Positions 8,842 through 17,344 of a stretch of DNA of 34,251 bases are shown piece by piece; within the stretch, counting starts at the first letter, position 1; every line of letters begins with the position of its first letter. The position numbers and the translations under genes are program-made. The stretch is from the NCBI GenBank assembly GCA_030528565.1, contig JAUMYP010000024.1:1-34251 (forward strand). The letters run 5' to 3'. Under the pieces are notes generated by a model. That model was given only the letters and a program-made list of their open reading frames with translations. It made no database searches and was not told the origin of the DNA. This DNA comes from Pseudomonadota bacterium. Lineage in GTDB: Bacteria; Pseudomonadota; Gammaproteobacteria; Xanthomonadales; Xanthomonadaceae.

Positions 8842-9938
8842 TGCTCCGCAAGCGAAAGGTATTCCACCACTTCCAGCCCGAAGCCCCCCAGGCCGACTTG
8901 CTTGCGCGGCGTGCCAATCACCCGCAGCTTGCCATAGCCCAGGTCGGCCAGAATCTGGCTACCGGCGCCATTGCGCCGCCATTCGGCCACCGGCGCGGCA
9001 GGCGCTGCCACCGCTTCATTGCGCAGCCGCGCCAGTACAGCCTCCGGGCTTTGGCTATCGGCCAGCAGCAGCAGCACCCCCTGCCCGGCCTCGTTGATGG
9101 CCGCCAGGCTCTCGCCAGTCAGCGGGCCAAAATCCTCGCGCTGCCACTGCAGCGCATCGGCCAGCACGTTTTGCATCTGGATGCGGGCAAGCGTCGGTAC
9201 GGCGGCATCGGCCACGCCTTTTTGCAGGGCGAAATGCAGGCCGTGGCTGATGCGGTCGCGGTAGCTGTGCAGCATGAACACCCCATGCGGCGTGCCGATT
9301 TCGCGGCTGTCGATACGCTCGATGGTGTGCTCGGTTTCCAGCCGGTAACGAATCAGCGCCTCAATCGAGCCCATCTTCAGACCATGCTCGCGGGCAAAGA
9401 CTTCCAGCTGCGGACGGCGCGCCATGCTGCCATCGGCATTCAAGATTTCCACCAGTACCCCAGCAGGCTCCAGCCCGGCCAGCAGCGCCAAATCGCTGGC
9501 CGCTTCGGTATGCCCGGCGCGGTTCAGCACGCCACCGGGCTGCGCCATCAGCGGAAAAATATGCCCCGGCTGCGACAGGTCATGCGCGCTGGCATCCGGG
9601 CGCACCGCAGTGCGGATGGTATGCGCGCGGTCATAGGCGCTGATGCCGGTGGTCACGCCTTCGGCGGCCTCGATGGACACGGTGAAATTGGTGTGATGCG
9701 GCGAAGTGTTGTCGCGCACCATCGGCGGCAAGCCCAACTGCCTGCAACGCTCGCGGGTCAGCGACAGGCATACCAGCCCGCGCGCATGGGTGACCATGAA
9801 ATTGATGTCGGAGGGCTTGACCAGCTCCGCCGCCATGATGAGGTCGCCCTCGTTCTCGCGGTCCTCATCATCGACGATGACCACCATCCGCCCGGCACGG
9901 ATTTCTTCAAGCAATTCGGGTATGGGGGCAAAAGACAT
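8838..9938 (-). CDS. ribBA: 3,4-dihydroxy-2-butanone 4-phosphate synthase with degenerate RibA-like domain
   Basis: A 366-residue two-domain protein. The N-terminal domain (about 1-205) is a RibB enzyme that converts ribulose 5-phosphate to dihydroxybutanone phosphate for riboflavin: it has the acidic loop [18 protein letters not shown], a HH pair in TSPHHTNF, and [20 protein letters not shown]. The C-terminal domain resembles GTP cyclohydrolase II but contains no cysteine at all, so the zinc site needed for RibA activity is absent. Such RibB-plus-inactive-RibA proteins are known in other gammaproteobacteria, so a separate RibA should exist elsewhere. The start follows GAGAG at 6 nt. It lies 9 nt after the upstream secreted protein gene and overlaps tsaB. 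Confidence 0.93.
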   Translation of the reverse strand: MSFAPIPELLEEIRAGRMVVIVDDEDRENEGDLIMAAELVKPSDINFMVTHARGLVCLSLTRERCRQLGLPPMVRDNTSPHHTNFTVSIEAAEGVTTGISAYDRAHTIRTAVRPDASAHDLSQPGHIFPLMAQPGGVLNRAGHTEAASDLALLAGLEPAGVLVEILNADGSMARRPQLEVFAREHGLKMGSIEALIRYRLETEHTIERIDSREIGTPHGVFMLHSYRDRISHGLHFALQKGVADAAVPTLARIQMQNVLADALQWQREDFGPLTGESLAAINEAGQGVLLLLADSQSPEAVLARLRNEAVAAPAAPVAEWRRNGAGSQILADLGYGKLRVIGTPRKQVGLGGFGLEVVEYLSLAEQ

Positions 9939-9947
9939 GGATTACTC

Positions 9948-10550
9948 TCAAAAACGGGGTGTGGTGCTGCGCTTGCTGTCCAGATAACGCTGCATACGGA
10001 TATGCGCGCCTCTGTCTTGCAGCAACAATTTATTGCCGACGGCTTCCAGCACTGCCTGCTCGGCCTGACCTTGATGCCCCATGTCGGCGCAGCCCAGTCC
10101 AAGATTGTCATTCGGATGGGCACACCATTGCAGATTTACGCTTTCAGGCGCATTGGAGGGCGCGCCATATTTTTCCAGCGCGGCCTGCCGCAGGCGCTCG
10201 GCGTTTTCCTGTGACCAGGGGATTTCGTATTCCACTGCACTGACCCGGATGGCGCCATTCAACTCCGGCTCTGCGGAAAAACGTACCAGCAACGAACCGT
10301 TTGCCGAGGCAATCCGAAAGCCCATCGGCTGCCGCCTGCCGGTGATTGGATTATTAAGTTCAAACGGCTTGATGGCGCTGAGCGGCAGCTGCATGAAGCC
10401 ACTGGCCGCACGCCGCGCCGCCTCCCATTCCATGCCGAGCTTCACCCCGGACACACTGAGTTCGGTCGCGTCCACGGCGCGCTGCGCCCAAGCCCCGGGC
10501 GCGGCCAACAGCAGCAATACCCCGGCAAGCAATTTTTTTCCAACAATCAT
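9948..10550 (-). CDS. Secreted protein of unknown function, upstream of ribBA
   Basis: A 200-residue protein with a clear signal peptide (KK, then a Leu/Ala-rich core, cleavage near AWA-Q at residue 22), so it should be periplasmic. The mature part has no motif that I recognise; it carries two cysteines in its C-terminal half (LQWCAHP and LGLGCADMG) that could form a disulfide. It ends 9 nt before ribBA and is probably co-transcribed with it, which is odd for an exported protein beside a cytosolic flavin enzyme. It may head the ribBA-tsaB transcript. A real gene is supported by the signal peptide and by tight spacing. Confidence 0.75.
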   Translation of the reverse strand: MIVGKKLLAGVLLLLAAPGAWAQRAVDATELSVSGVKLGMEWEAARRAASGFMQLPLSAIKPFELNNPITGRRQPMGFRIASANGSLLVRFSAEPELNGAIRVSAVEYEIPWSQENAERLRQAALEKYGAPSNAPESVNLQWCAHPNDNLGLGCADMGHQGQAEQAVLEAVGNKLLLQDRGAHIRMQRYLDSKRSTTPRF

Positions 10551-10703
10551 TCAGGCCTATCCCGCTTGTGCATTGGCAAAATCAACAGCCGCACATGATG
10601 AAGCCCCGGACACGCCGCGGCAATGGCAGAGATATGGCAGCGCGTTGCAGCGACCGGAACTGAACCGACAGCCCACATAAAAACAGCAATCGGGAAAATT
10701 TAC

Positions 10704-10720
10704 CCAAATTGGGCATAATG
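10704..10720 (+). promoter_or_regulatory. Candidate operator palindrome and -10 of the toxin-antitoxin operon
   Basis: A perfect 5-bp-arm palindrome CCCAAATTGGG (10704-10714) directly abuts a CATAAT -10-like hexamer (10715-10720), some 25 nt before the antitoxin start. No convincing -35 is present. A GGAG ribosome site (10737-10740) lies 6 nt before the ATG. Phd-type antitoxins usually repress their own promoter through such palindromes, so this is the natural candidate site; that role is inferred. Confidence 0.4.
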
Positions 10721-10746
10721 GGCACTCGGGAACTTGGAGCTTTGCC

Positions 10747-11100
10747 ATGAACACTGCTGCACTTGCCGATGTTGACAGCCTGCCGCGCACTCCGGCCTCC
10801 GATGTGAAAAAACTGGGCTGGCGTGGCGTGATGCGCAACGTGACCCGTGATGGCCGGGTAGTGGTCACCAACCACGCGCAGCCCGAGGCGGTGATTTTGT
10901 CGATAGCCGAATACCAGGCCATGATGTCCGCACTGCGCAGCAAGGCCGAGCACGACAGGCAAGCACTGGAAAAGCTGCGCCGTGAGTTTGACGCACGCCT
11001 GGCCTGCCTGAATGCCCCGGATATCGGGGAGAAAATCGACGCGCTTTTCGAGCAACCGTTCAGCTTCAATGGAGAAATCTTCACCGGCAAGGACTTTTGA
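10747..11100 (+). CDS. Phd/YefM-like antitoxin
   Basis: A 117-residue protein. Residues about 22-62 show the Phd/YefM pattern: a conserved Arg, then GRVVVTNHAQPEAVILSIAEY, which is the usual DNA-binding and dimer fold of this antitoxin family. The C-terminal half is a charged helix (about 62-90) followed by a flexible tail, as expected for the toxin-neutralising segment. It ends 3 nt before the zeta-type toxin, in the usual antitoxin-first order. Pairing of a Phd-type antitoxin with a zeta kinase differs from the classical epsilon-zeta or PezA-PezT pairs. Family assignment is by pattern; neutralisation is inferred from position. Confidence 0.8.
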   Translation: MNTAALADVDSLPRTPASDVKKLGWRGVMRNVTRDGRVVVTNHAQPEAVILSIAEYQAMMSALRSKAEHDRQALEKLRREFDARLACLNAPDIGEKIDALFEQPFSFNGEIFTGKDF

Positions 11101-11103
11101 GCC

Positions 11104-11751
11104 ATGCGCCCCCCTCGCATCTTTGTGCTTGCCGGAGTCAACGGTGCAGGCAAGAGCACCATTGCTGGCGCGGCGCTGCAACGGATTGGCATGGGCTGGT
11201 TCAACCCCGACACATTTGCCCGCGAACTGGCCGCCTCAACCGGCAAACCACTTGAAGCCGCCAATGCCGAGGCCTGGCATGAGGGCGTGCGCAGGCTGGA
11301 TGCGGCCATCAGCGAACGCCAGGATTACGCCTTTGAGACCACGCTGGGCGGCAATACCATCGCCGCCAAATTGCGGCAGGCCACGGGCAGCCATGATGTA
11401 GTGATGTGGTTCTGCGGGCTGGATTCGGTCGAGCGCCATATCGCCCGCGTGCGCCAGCGGGTACGCCATGGCGGCCATGACATCCCGGAAAAGAAAATCC
11501 GCCAACGCTGGCATAGCTCGATTGCCAACCTGATTGCACTGCTGCCGCATTTGCGCCAGCTGCATGTCTATGACAACAGCAGCGAGGCGGTCATCGGCCA
11601 ACCCAGCCCCGACCCGCGCCTGCTGCTGCATCTGCACAATGGCCGCATCCGCTACCCCAACACGCGCGGCGCGCTGCACAGCACGCCGGACTGGGCCAAG
11701 CCCATCATGGAGGCCGCGCTGTTGCTGGCCGAGTCAGGCCATACGCCGTAA
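11104..11751 (+). CDS. Zeta-toxin family P-loop kinase
   Basis: A 215-residue P-loop protein. The Walker A motif GVNGAGKST is at residues 11-19, followed by FNPDTFARE (Asp36), then YAFETTLGG around 75-83, and an arginine-rich segment ending in HGGHDIPEKKIRQRW at about 121-135. This motif set matches the zeta-toxin/AAA family. Zeta toxins phosphorylate UDP-N-acetylglucosamine and block cell wall synthesis, but related proteins without that activity exist, so the substrate is inferred. It is paired with the Phd-like antitoxin 3 nt upstream. Its stop directly abuts the convergent ribE stop. The module sits inside what is normally a continuous riboflavin operon. Confidence 0.85.
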   Translation: MRPPRIFVLAGVNGAGKSTIAGAALQRIGMGWFNPDTFARELAASTGKPLEAANAEAWHEGVRRLDAAISERQDYAFETTLGGNTIAAKLRQATGSHDVVMWFCGLDSVERHIARVRQRVRHGGHDIPEKKIRQRWHSSIANLIALLPHLRQLHVYDNSSEAVIGQPSPDPRLLLHLHNGRIRYPNTRGALHSTPDWAKPIMEAALLLAESGHTP

Positions 11752-12351
11752 TCAGCCGTTCTGGCTTGCCAGCAGGCGCTCCACATAGCGCGCCACCAGG
11801 TCGATTTCCAGATTCACCGCATCACCGATGGTTTTTTCGGCAAAGGCAGTATGCGCGACGGTATGCGGAATCAGGGCGACTTCAAAAAAGTCGGCACCGG
11901 CTTCGTTGACGGTGAGACTGACGCCATCGACGCAAACCGAGCCTTTTTTGGCAACGTAACGGGCAAGCGTTTGCGGCAGCGAGAAGCGCCAGCGCGCGGC
12001 GCGGGCATCGGGCCAAATCGCCAGCACCTTTCCTACGCCATCGACATGGCCGCTGACCAGATGCCCGCCCATGCGGTCTGTGGGCAGCAGAGCGCGCTCC
12101 AGATTGACCGCCGCGCCTGCGACCAGTTGCCCAAGCGTGGTGAGCGCAAGCGTTTCGGTGGAGACATCGGCGGCAAAGCGCGTTTCATCAAACGCCACCA
12201 CGGTCAGGCACACGCCGTTGACGGCGATGCTCTCGCCAAGCGCAACATCGGCAAACGGCAGTGAGCCGACATCAATATGCAGGCGCATATCGCCGCCAAG
12301 CGGTTCGGTGCGTTCAAGGCGGCCAACGCCTTGTATCAGGCCGGTGAACAT
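11752..12351 (-). CDS. ribE: Riboflavin synthase, alpha chain
   Basis: A 199-residue protein made of two lumazine-binding repeats (about 1-97 and 98-190). It dismutates two molecules of 6,7-dimethyl-8-ribityllumazine to riboflavin and the pyrimidine precursor. Diagnostic parts are the N-terminal [23 protein letters not shown] in repeat one, MGGHLVSGHVDGVG at the junction, and SVCVDGVSLTVNE in repeat two. It starts 16 nt inside the end of ribD, so the two are coupled. This gene is also called ribC in some species. Confidence 0.97.
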   Translation of the reverse strand: MFTGLIQGVGRLERTEPLGGDMRLHIDVGSLPFADVALGESIAVNGVCLTVVAFDETRFAADVSTETLALTTLGQLVAGAAVNLERALLPTDRMGGHLVSGHVDGVGKVLAIWPDARAARWRFSLPQTLARYVAKKGSVCVDGVSLTVNEAGADFFEVALIPHTVAHTAFAEKTIGDAVNLEIDLVARYVERLLASQNG

Positions 12352-13454
12352 GGGTTTACCTCGTGATGGAGAAAGGTCAGGCGCAGGTCATCACCGATAC
12401 GGCGGATGTCGTGGCAGGCGAATTGCGGGGCATCGGCCAGCTGCGTCAGCGCAAGACCCGCAAACAGGCCGCGAGATTCGTCACCCAATACGCGGGGTGC
12501 CAGATACAGCAGCAGCTCGTCAATCAGGCCAGCACGCAGCCATGCGCCTGCCAGTTGCGCACCGGCTTCCACCTGTATTTCCTGCACGCCGCGCGCGGCA
12601 AGCAACTGCATTACCTGCGGCAGCGACAGCCCGGCCTCATCACGCGCAACAGCAGCACATTCAACGCGGGCAAAGCGTGCGTCCGGGGTGATGCCCGGCT
12701 GATGCAGGAACAAGGTCGGCGCGCTGCCATCCAGAAGATATGCGCCCGCCGGGGTTTGCAGGCGGCTGTCCAGCACCACCCGCAGTGGCGCGATAAAGTC
12801 GCGCGCATCATCCAGCCGCACGGTCAGGCGCGGGTTATCGGCCAGCGCCGTGCCGCTGCCGGTCAGAATGGCGCTGCTGCGGGCGCGGTAATGCTGCACA
12901 TCGGCGCGCGCGGCCTCGCCGGTAATCCATTGCGACTGCCCATTGGCGAGCGCGGTGCGGCCATCCAGGCTCGCGCCCATCTTGACCCGCAGCCACGGGC
13001 GGCCACGTTCAATCAATGAGAGAAAACCGCGATTGAGCCAGCGCGCCTCGGCTTCCATCAGCCCGGACTGCACGGTGATACCGGCATGGCGCAGCCTGTC
13101 GAAACCGGCGCCATTGACCTGCGGGAACGGGTCGCGCATCGCCGCCACCACACGGCGCACGCCTGCGGCAATCAGCGCCTCGGCGCACGGCCCGGTGCTG
13201 CCAGTATGCGCGCACGGCTCCAGCGTCACATAAGCGGTGGCGCCGCGCGCCGCTTCGCCCGCGTTTTGCAGGGCAAAGACTTCGGCATGCGGGCCGCCCT
13301 TGCGCTGATGCCAGCCCTCGCCGACGATGACCTCGCCCTGCGCCAGCACACAGCCGACCATCGGGTTGGGACGGGTGGTGTAAGCACCACGCTCGGCCAA
13401 CAACAAGGCGCGCTGCATGGCGGCCTGGTCAAACGCGGTAAAGCCCTCGCTCAT
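12336..13454 (-). CDS. ribD: Bifunctional riboflavin deaminase/reductase RibD
   Basis: A 372-residue enzyme, the usual length. The N-terminal deaminase domain (about 8-150) has the zinc site His56-Ala-Glu58 ([10 protein letters not shown]) with Cys81 and Cys90 in [14 protein letters not shown]. The C-terminal reductase domain (about 150-365) contains [18 protein letters not shown] and a late [11 protein letters not shown] segment. It catalyses the second and third steps of riboflavin synthesis, deamination of the pyrimidine and then ribosyl reduction with NADPH. It overlaps nrdR by 4 nt upstream and ribE by 16 nt downstream. Confidence 0.97.
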   Translation of the reverse strand: MSEGFTAFDQAAMQRALLLAERGAYTTRPNPMVGCVLAQGEVIVGEGWHQRKGGPHAEVFALQNAGEAARGATAYVTLEPCAHTGSTGPCAEALIAAGVRRVVAAMRDPFPQVNGAGFDRLRHAGITVQSGLMEAEARWLNRGFLSLIERGRPWLRVKMGASLDGRTALANGQSQWITGEAARADVQHYRARSSAILTGSGTALADNPRLTVRLDDARDFIAPLRVVLDSRLQTPAGAYLLDGSAPTLFLHQPGITPDARFARVECAAVARDEAGLSLPQVMQLLAARGVQEIQVEAGAQLAGAWLRAGLIDELLLYLAPRVLGDESRGLFAGLALTQLADAPQFACHDIRRIGDDLRLTFLHHEVNPCSPA

Positions 13455-13966
13455 TTGCGCCGCGTCTTGGCAGGCTCGGCCATCGGCAGCGCCTGTTGCG
13501 CGCCGGACACCACCGGGTCGCGCACCAGCCGGTCAAGCTCCTGGCGGAAGTCTTCCACATCCTCAAACGAGCGATACACCGAGGCAAAGCGCACAAAGGC
13601 CACCTGGTCGAGCTTGCGCAGCTCGGCCAGTACAAACTCGCCGACGCGGCGGGTGGACAGTTCACGCTCGGCGGTCATACGCACCTGATGCACCACCGCG
13701 CGCACGGCCGCCTCCACCTGCGATTCGGATACCGGGCGTTTTTGCAGGGCGCGGTCAAAACTCTGCCGCAACTTCAGGCCATCAAAAGGCTGCCGCCGGC
13801 CATCGGATTTGACGATGGTCGGCAGTTTCAGCTCGATGGTTTCCAGCGTGGAAAAACGCTCGCCGCAGGCTTCGCATTCGCGGCGGCGGCGGATGGTGGC
13901 GCCATCTTCACTGACCCGCGAGTCCACCACCCGGGTATCACTATGCTGGCAGTACGGGCAGTACAT
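13451..13966 (-). CDS. nrdR: Transcriptional repressor NrdR
   Basis: A 171-residue regulator. The N-terminal zinc ribbon has Cys3, Cys6, Cys31 and Cys34 ([13 protein letters not shown], then ECEACGERF), followed by an ATP-cone domain at about 49-139 that includes [15 protein letters not shown]. NrdR senses nucleotides and represses ribonucleotide reductase genes. It lies 18 nt after glyA and overlaps ribD by 4 nt; glyA-nrdR-ribD is a common proteobacterial arrangement. The C-terminal tail is rich in Arg and Lys. Confidence 0.97.
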   Translation of the reverse strand: MYCPYCQHSDTRVVDSRVSEDGATIRRRRECEACGERFSTLETIELKLPTIVKSDGRRQPFDGLKLRQSFDRALQKRPVSESQVEAAVRAVVHQVRMTAERELSTRRVGEFVLAELRKLDQVAFVRFASVYRSFEDVEDFRQELDRLVRDPVVSGAQQALPMAEPAKTRRK

Positions 13967-13984
13967 GGCGGCGACCTTCAGCTA

Positions 13985-15238
<1,254 letters not shown>

Positions 15239-15266
15239 GACACACTCCGGGGCAGGAAAAACCGCG

Positions 15267-15272
15267 ATTCTA
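15267..15272 (-). promoter_or_regulatory. Putative -10 element of glyA
   Basis: On the minus strand TAGAAT (one mismatch to TATAAT) lies 28 nt upstream of the glyA start codon. The matching -35 is weak. The divergent peptide promoter lies about 70 nt further away. Confidence 0.35.
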
Positions 15273-15343
15273 AGCCATCTGCCCCACCGAAAAGCGCATA
15301 ACCGCCGCCGCCCCGCCAGCCCCAAGACGCCTGCGCGCCCGGC

Positions 15344-15371
15344 TTGACACCCTGAAAACAAGTTTGATAAA
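15344..15371 (+). promoter_or_regulatory. Putative sigma-70 promoter of the 47-residue peptide gene
   Basis: A perfect -35 TTGACA (15344-15349) is followed after 16 nt by GATAAA (15366-15371), a four-of-six -10. Transcription would begin near 15378 and give a leader of about 38 nt before the ATG at 15416. Confidence 0.55.
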
Positions 15372-15415
15372 TGTTGCGAGGACTGCCCCACTTCACCCCC
15401 CAAAGAAGCTTTCAC

Positions 15416-15559
15416 ATGAAAAGTGCTGTAAGTGGTTTGTTGTTCGCCAGCGCCATGAGCCTCGCCCCCGCGGCCATGGCACAACCAGATATCACGCCGG
15501 TGCCACAGGGTTCTGTCGCAGCCTGCATCAATGGGGTTTACATCGTTATTGCCTGCTAA
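15416..15559 (+). CDS. Small secreted peptide of unknown function (47 residues)
   Basis: The ATG at 15416 gives a 47-residue product: a textbook signal peptide (Met-Lys, then a hydrophobic core at about 5-16, with cleavage near AMA-Q at 22) and a mature peptide of about 25 residues. The mature part has a Pro-containing N-terminal segment and ends in [12 protein letters not shown], with Cys37 and Cys47 able to close a disulfide loop. I do not recognise a family. A frame 15 codons longer is possible, but it would bury the signal peptide. The gene has its own promoter and a strong terminator, so it appears to be a separate short transcript. It is followed by a lipoprotein gene and an ABC exporter, which raises the possibility that the peptide is its substrate; that link is only inferred. 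Confidence 0.65.
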   Translation: MKSAVSGLLFASAMSLAPAAMAQPDITPVPQGSVAACINGVYIVIAC

Positions 15560-15567
15560 TCCGCTTT

Positions 15568-15600
15568 GCACGCCGGGAGAAATCCCGGCGTGCTTGCTTT
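15568..15600 (+). terminator. Rho-independent terminator after the small peptide gene
   Basis: An 11-bp perfect stem (GCACGCCGGGA at 15568-15578 with TCCCGGCGTGC at 15583-15593) closes a GAAA loop and is followed by TTGCTTTC. It lies 8 nt after the peptide stop and separates the peptide from the following lipoprotein gene. Some read-through into the exporter genes is possible, since no other promoter is obvious in the 40 nt before the lipoprotein. Confidence 0.8.
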
Positions 15601-15631
15601 CAAGCCTTTGACCCATCGCCTGGACATCCCC

Positions 15632-16183
15632 ATGAACATGACAGCCAAAGCCTCTTTACTGTTCTTTATTAGCCTGGGTCTACTGGCCTGCAACGGCAAA
15701 AGCTCTGAAGCAGGAAATCCCCCGCCGCCTTCTGCTACGGCACAAGTGCAGGCCAGTGAACAGGAGGACTTGCCCACCGCCCCATTGCGGACGTTTTTCA
15801 CCCAGCTTGGCAAAAGCGCCAGCAGCCAGAACCAGTCACTGGGCAGTGAATTGCACTTCCCTGCAATATGGCTATTTGCCCCGGATGGCAAACGGGTGGC
15901 GGTGCTGGATGAAAACAATCCATCCGTGCCAAGCGCCTGGCCGGAAGCGGACGATGCGGCATTGTCACTGGAGGTTTTCCGCAGCACCTGGAACGAGGTT
16001 GCCGATGCCCCCATGCCTGACATGCCAGCCGGGCAAGGGCTTGCCATTTTCATCTCCGACCACCCCATCCCGGAAGAATGTGATGCCGATGAAAACTGCA
16101 AGGCTATCCAAGCATTGCTGGCCAAAACCGGCAGTGCATTGAATGCACAAACCGTTTCATTGGCTCTCGACTTCCAGGGCTGA
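15632..16183 (+). CDS. Putative lipoprotein of unknown function, first gene of the ABC exporter run
   Basis: Starting at the ATG at 15632, this encodes 183 residues. The N-terminus is a type II signal peptide with lipobox LLAC and lipidated Cys20, then a Ser/Pro/Ala-rich linker (about 21-45) and a globular part that I cannot assign. A pair of cysteines occurs late in EECDADENC. An upstream in-frame ATG at 15566 is rejected because it lies in the terminator and would hide the lipobox. The ribosome site is poor. It ends 6 nt before the first permease and is probably co-transcribed with the exporter. It may act in the envelope as an accessory or substrate of that exporter. Confidence 0.75.
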   Translation: MNMTAKASLLFFISLGLLACNGKSSEAGNPPPPSATAQVQASEQEDLPTAPLRTFFTQLGKSASSQNQSLGSELHFPAIWLFAPDGKRVAVLDENNPSVPSAWPEADDAALSLEVFRSTWNEVADAPMPDMPAGQGLAIFISDHPIPEECDADENCKAIQALLAKTGSALNAQTVSLALDFQG

Positions 16184-16189
16184 GCGCGC

Positions 16190-17335
16190 ATGCTGACCGC
16201 TGCCCGCCAGCTCGCCAGAATGCGCCTTGGCGAGCTGTCATTCCGCGCACTTTACCTGCTGGCATCACTGGCCATTGCCACACTGGCATGGCTGCTGCTG
16301 TCGGCTTTTGCCGCCCGTTTTTCTGCCGATACTGCACGCCAGTTTGACAGCATCACGGTCATGCCGGAGAGCACCAGCCAGCGCATGCCTTTGTCATATG
16401 TTGAAAAAATCAGGGCGCTTTCCGGGGTGAAATCGGTCAGCCACATGAATATCTTTCCCCTGGGCTGCAAAGAAAAAACTTTCGTTACCGTCAATGCCTG
16501 GAATTTCAGCCCTGATACCCCGTCCCCGGTCAACGGCATTGATGCCGGGCAAATCAGCATCCTGATGCAGGATGAAAAAAACATATTCATAGGCGAGGCC
16601 ATTGCCGACAGATGCAACTGGCAAACCGGCACGCACCTGGAACCTTATGAGAGCTTCTTTTCCAAAGCCGTCATCCCGGTTTACATAGCCGGAAAACTTG
16701 CCACACGCAAAGACGACGATAGCGGTTTTTCCGGCCTGGCGGCCTTTGGCAACTATGACTATTTCAACCGCTTTCTGCCCGAGCCAGACCAGAACAGGGC
16801 GCAACTGATAAATGTCACCGCCCACAACCCTGCCGAGCTTCCTGCCATTGCCAACCGCATCGAGGCTTTGCTTGCCAGTGAGGCCGTCCCGGTTACGGCA
16901 TCGACTTCGGCAAACGCCGAAAATACGCTGGCGCGTTTTGGCAATATCCGCAGCCTGCTCTGGCTGGTCAGCGGCGCTATCAGCGCCTGCACCTTGCTGG
17001 TTTTCATCAGCACTTTTGCCCATGTCGCCGCCGAACGGCGCAGCAGCACCGCCACACTGAAAGGGCTGGGCTTCCGTTTTGATACGTTGCTGGCCGGATT
17101 CACCATCGAGCTTGTACTGATTCTGCTCTCAGGCGTGCTCACCGGCGCAATCGCCAGCCTTGGCTTGCTGCATTGGCTGGCACCGCAGGTACAAACTTAT
17201 ATCGGCCAGATTGCCATCCCGGCAAGCAGTTGGCTGGGCTTGGGCATTGGCGTTATCGCACTGGGGATAGTCTCGGCAATTTTCCCGGTTTATGCGCTTC
17301 ACCGTAGCCACCCACGTGAACGCGACGGCATGTAA
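16190..17335 (+). CDS. FtsX/MacB-type ABC transporter permease, pair 1 first subunit
   Basis: 381 residues with the four-helix MacB/FtsX layout: membrane helix about 17-42, a large periplasmic domain (43-250), then helices about 252-276, 300-325 and 346-370. The usual Glu-Arg after helix two is present (AAERRSSTATLKGLGF), the site that meets the ATPase. The periplasmic domain is diverged and carries two cysteines (near PLGCKEK and DRCNWQ). It is distantly similar to the permease at 20539 in overall plan, but sequence similarity is low. It has no ATPase domain, and the only ATPase in the operon is at 19849. It follows the lipoprotein by 6 nt and precedes the second subunit by 9 nt. Confidence 0.85.
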   Translation: MLTAARQLARMRLGELSFRALYLLASLAIATLAWLLLSAFAARFSADTARQFDSITVMPESTSQRMPLSYVEKIRALSGVKSVSHMNIFPLGCKEKTFVTVNAWNFSPDTPSPVNGIDAGQISILMQDEKNIFIGEAIADRCNWQTGTHLEPYESFFSKAVIPVYIAGKLATRKDDDSGFSGLAAFGNYDYFNRFLPEPDQNRAQLINVTAHNPAELPAIANRIEALLASEAVPVTASTSANAENTLARFGNIRSLLWLVSGAISACTLLVFISTFAHVAAERRSSTATLKGLGFRFDTLLAGFTIELVLILLSGVLTGAIASLGLLHWLAPQVQTYIGQIAIPASSWLGLGIGVIALGIVSAIFPVYALHRSHPRERDGM

Positions 17336-17344
17336 GGACTCCCG

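Noticed and set aside
8787-10214. Plus-strand open frame of 475 codons
   Set aside because: It is antisense to ribBA, tsaB and the secreted protein gene; it has no motif or ribosome site.
10551-10746. Possible FMN riboswitch near the rib genes
   Set aside because: I could not find the conserved AGGAUAU-type core or the stem set of the FMN aptamer on either strand, here or upstream of ribE or glyA.
15239-15616. N-terminal extension of glyA to a 543-residue protein
   Set aside because: The extra part crosses the divergent peptide gene and the terminator, has low-complexity composition, and is absent from the enzyme family; a good ribosome site supports the start at 15238.
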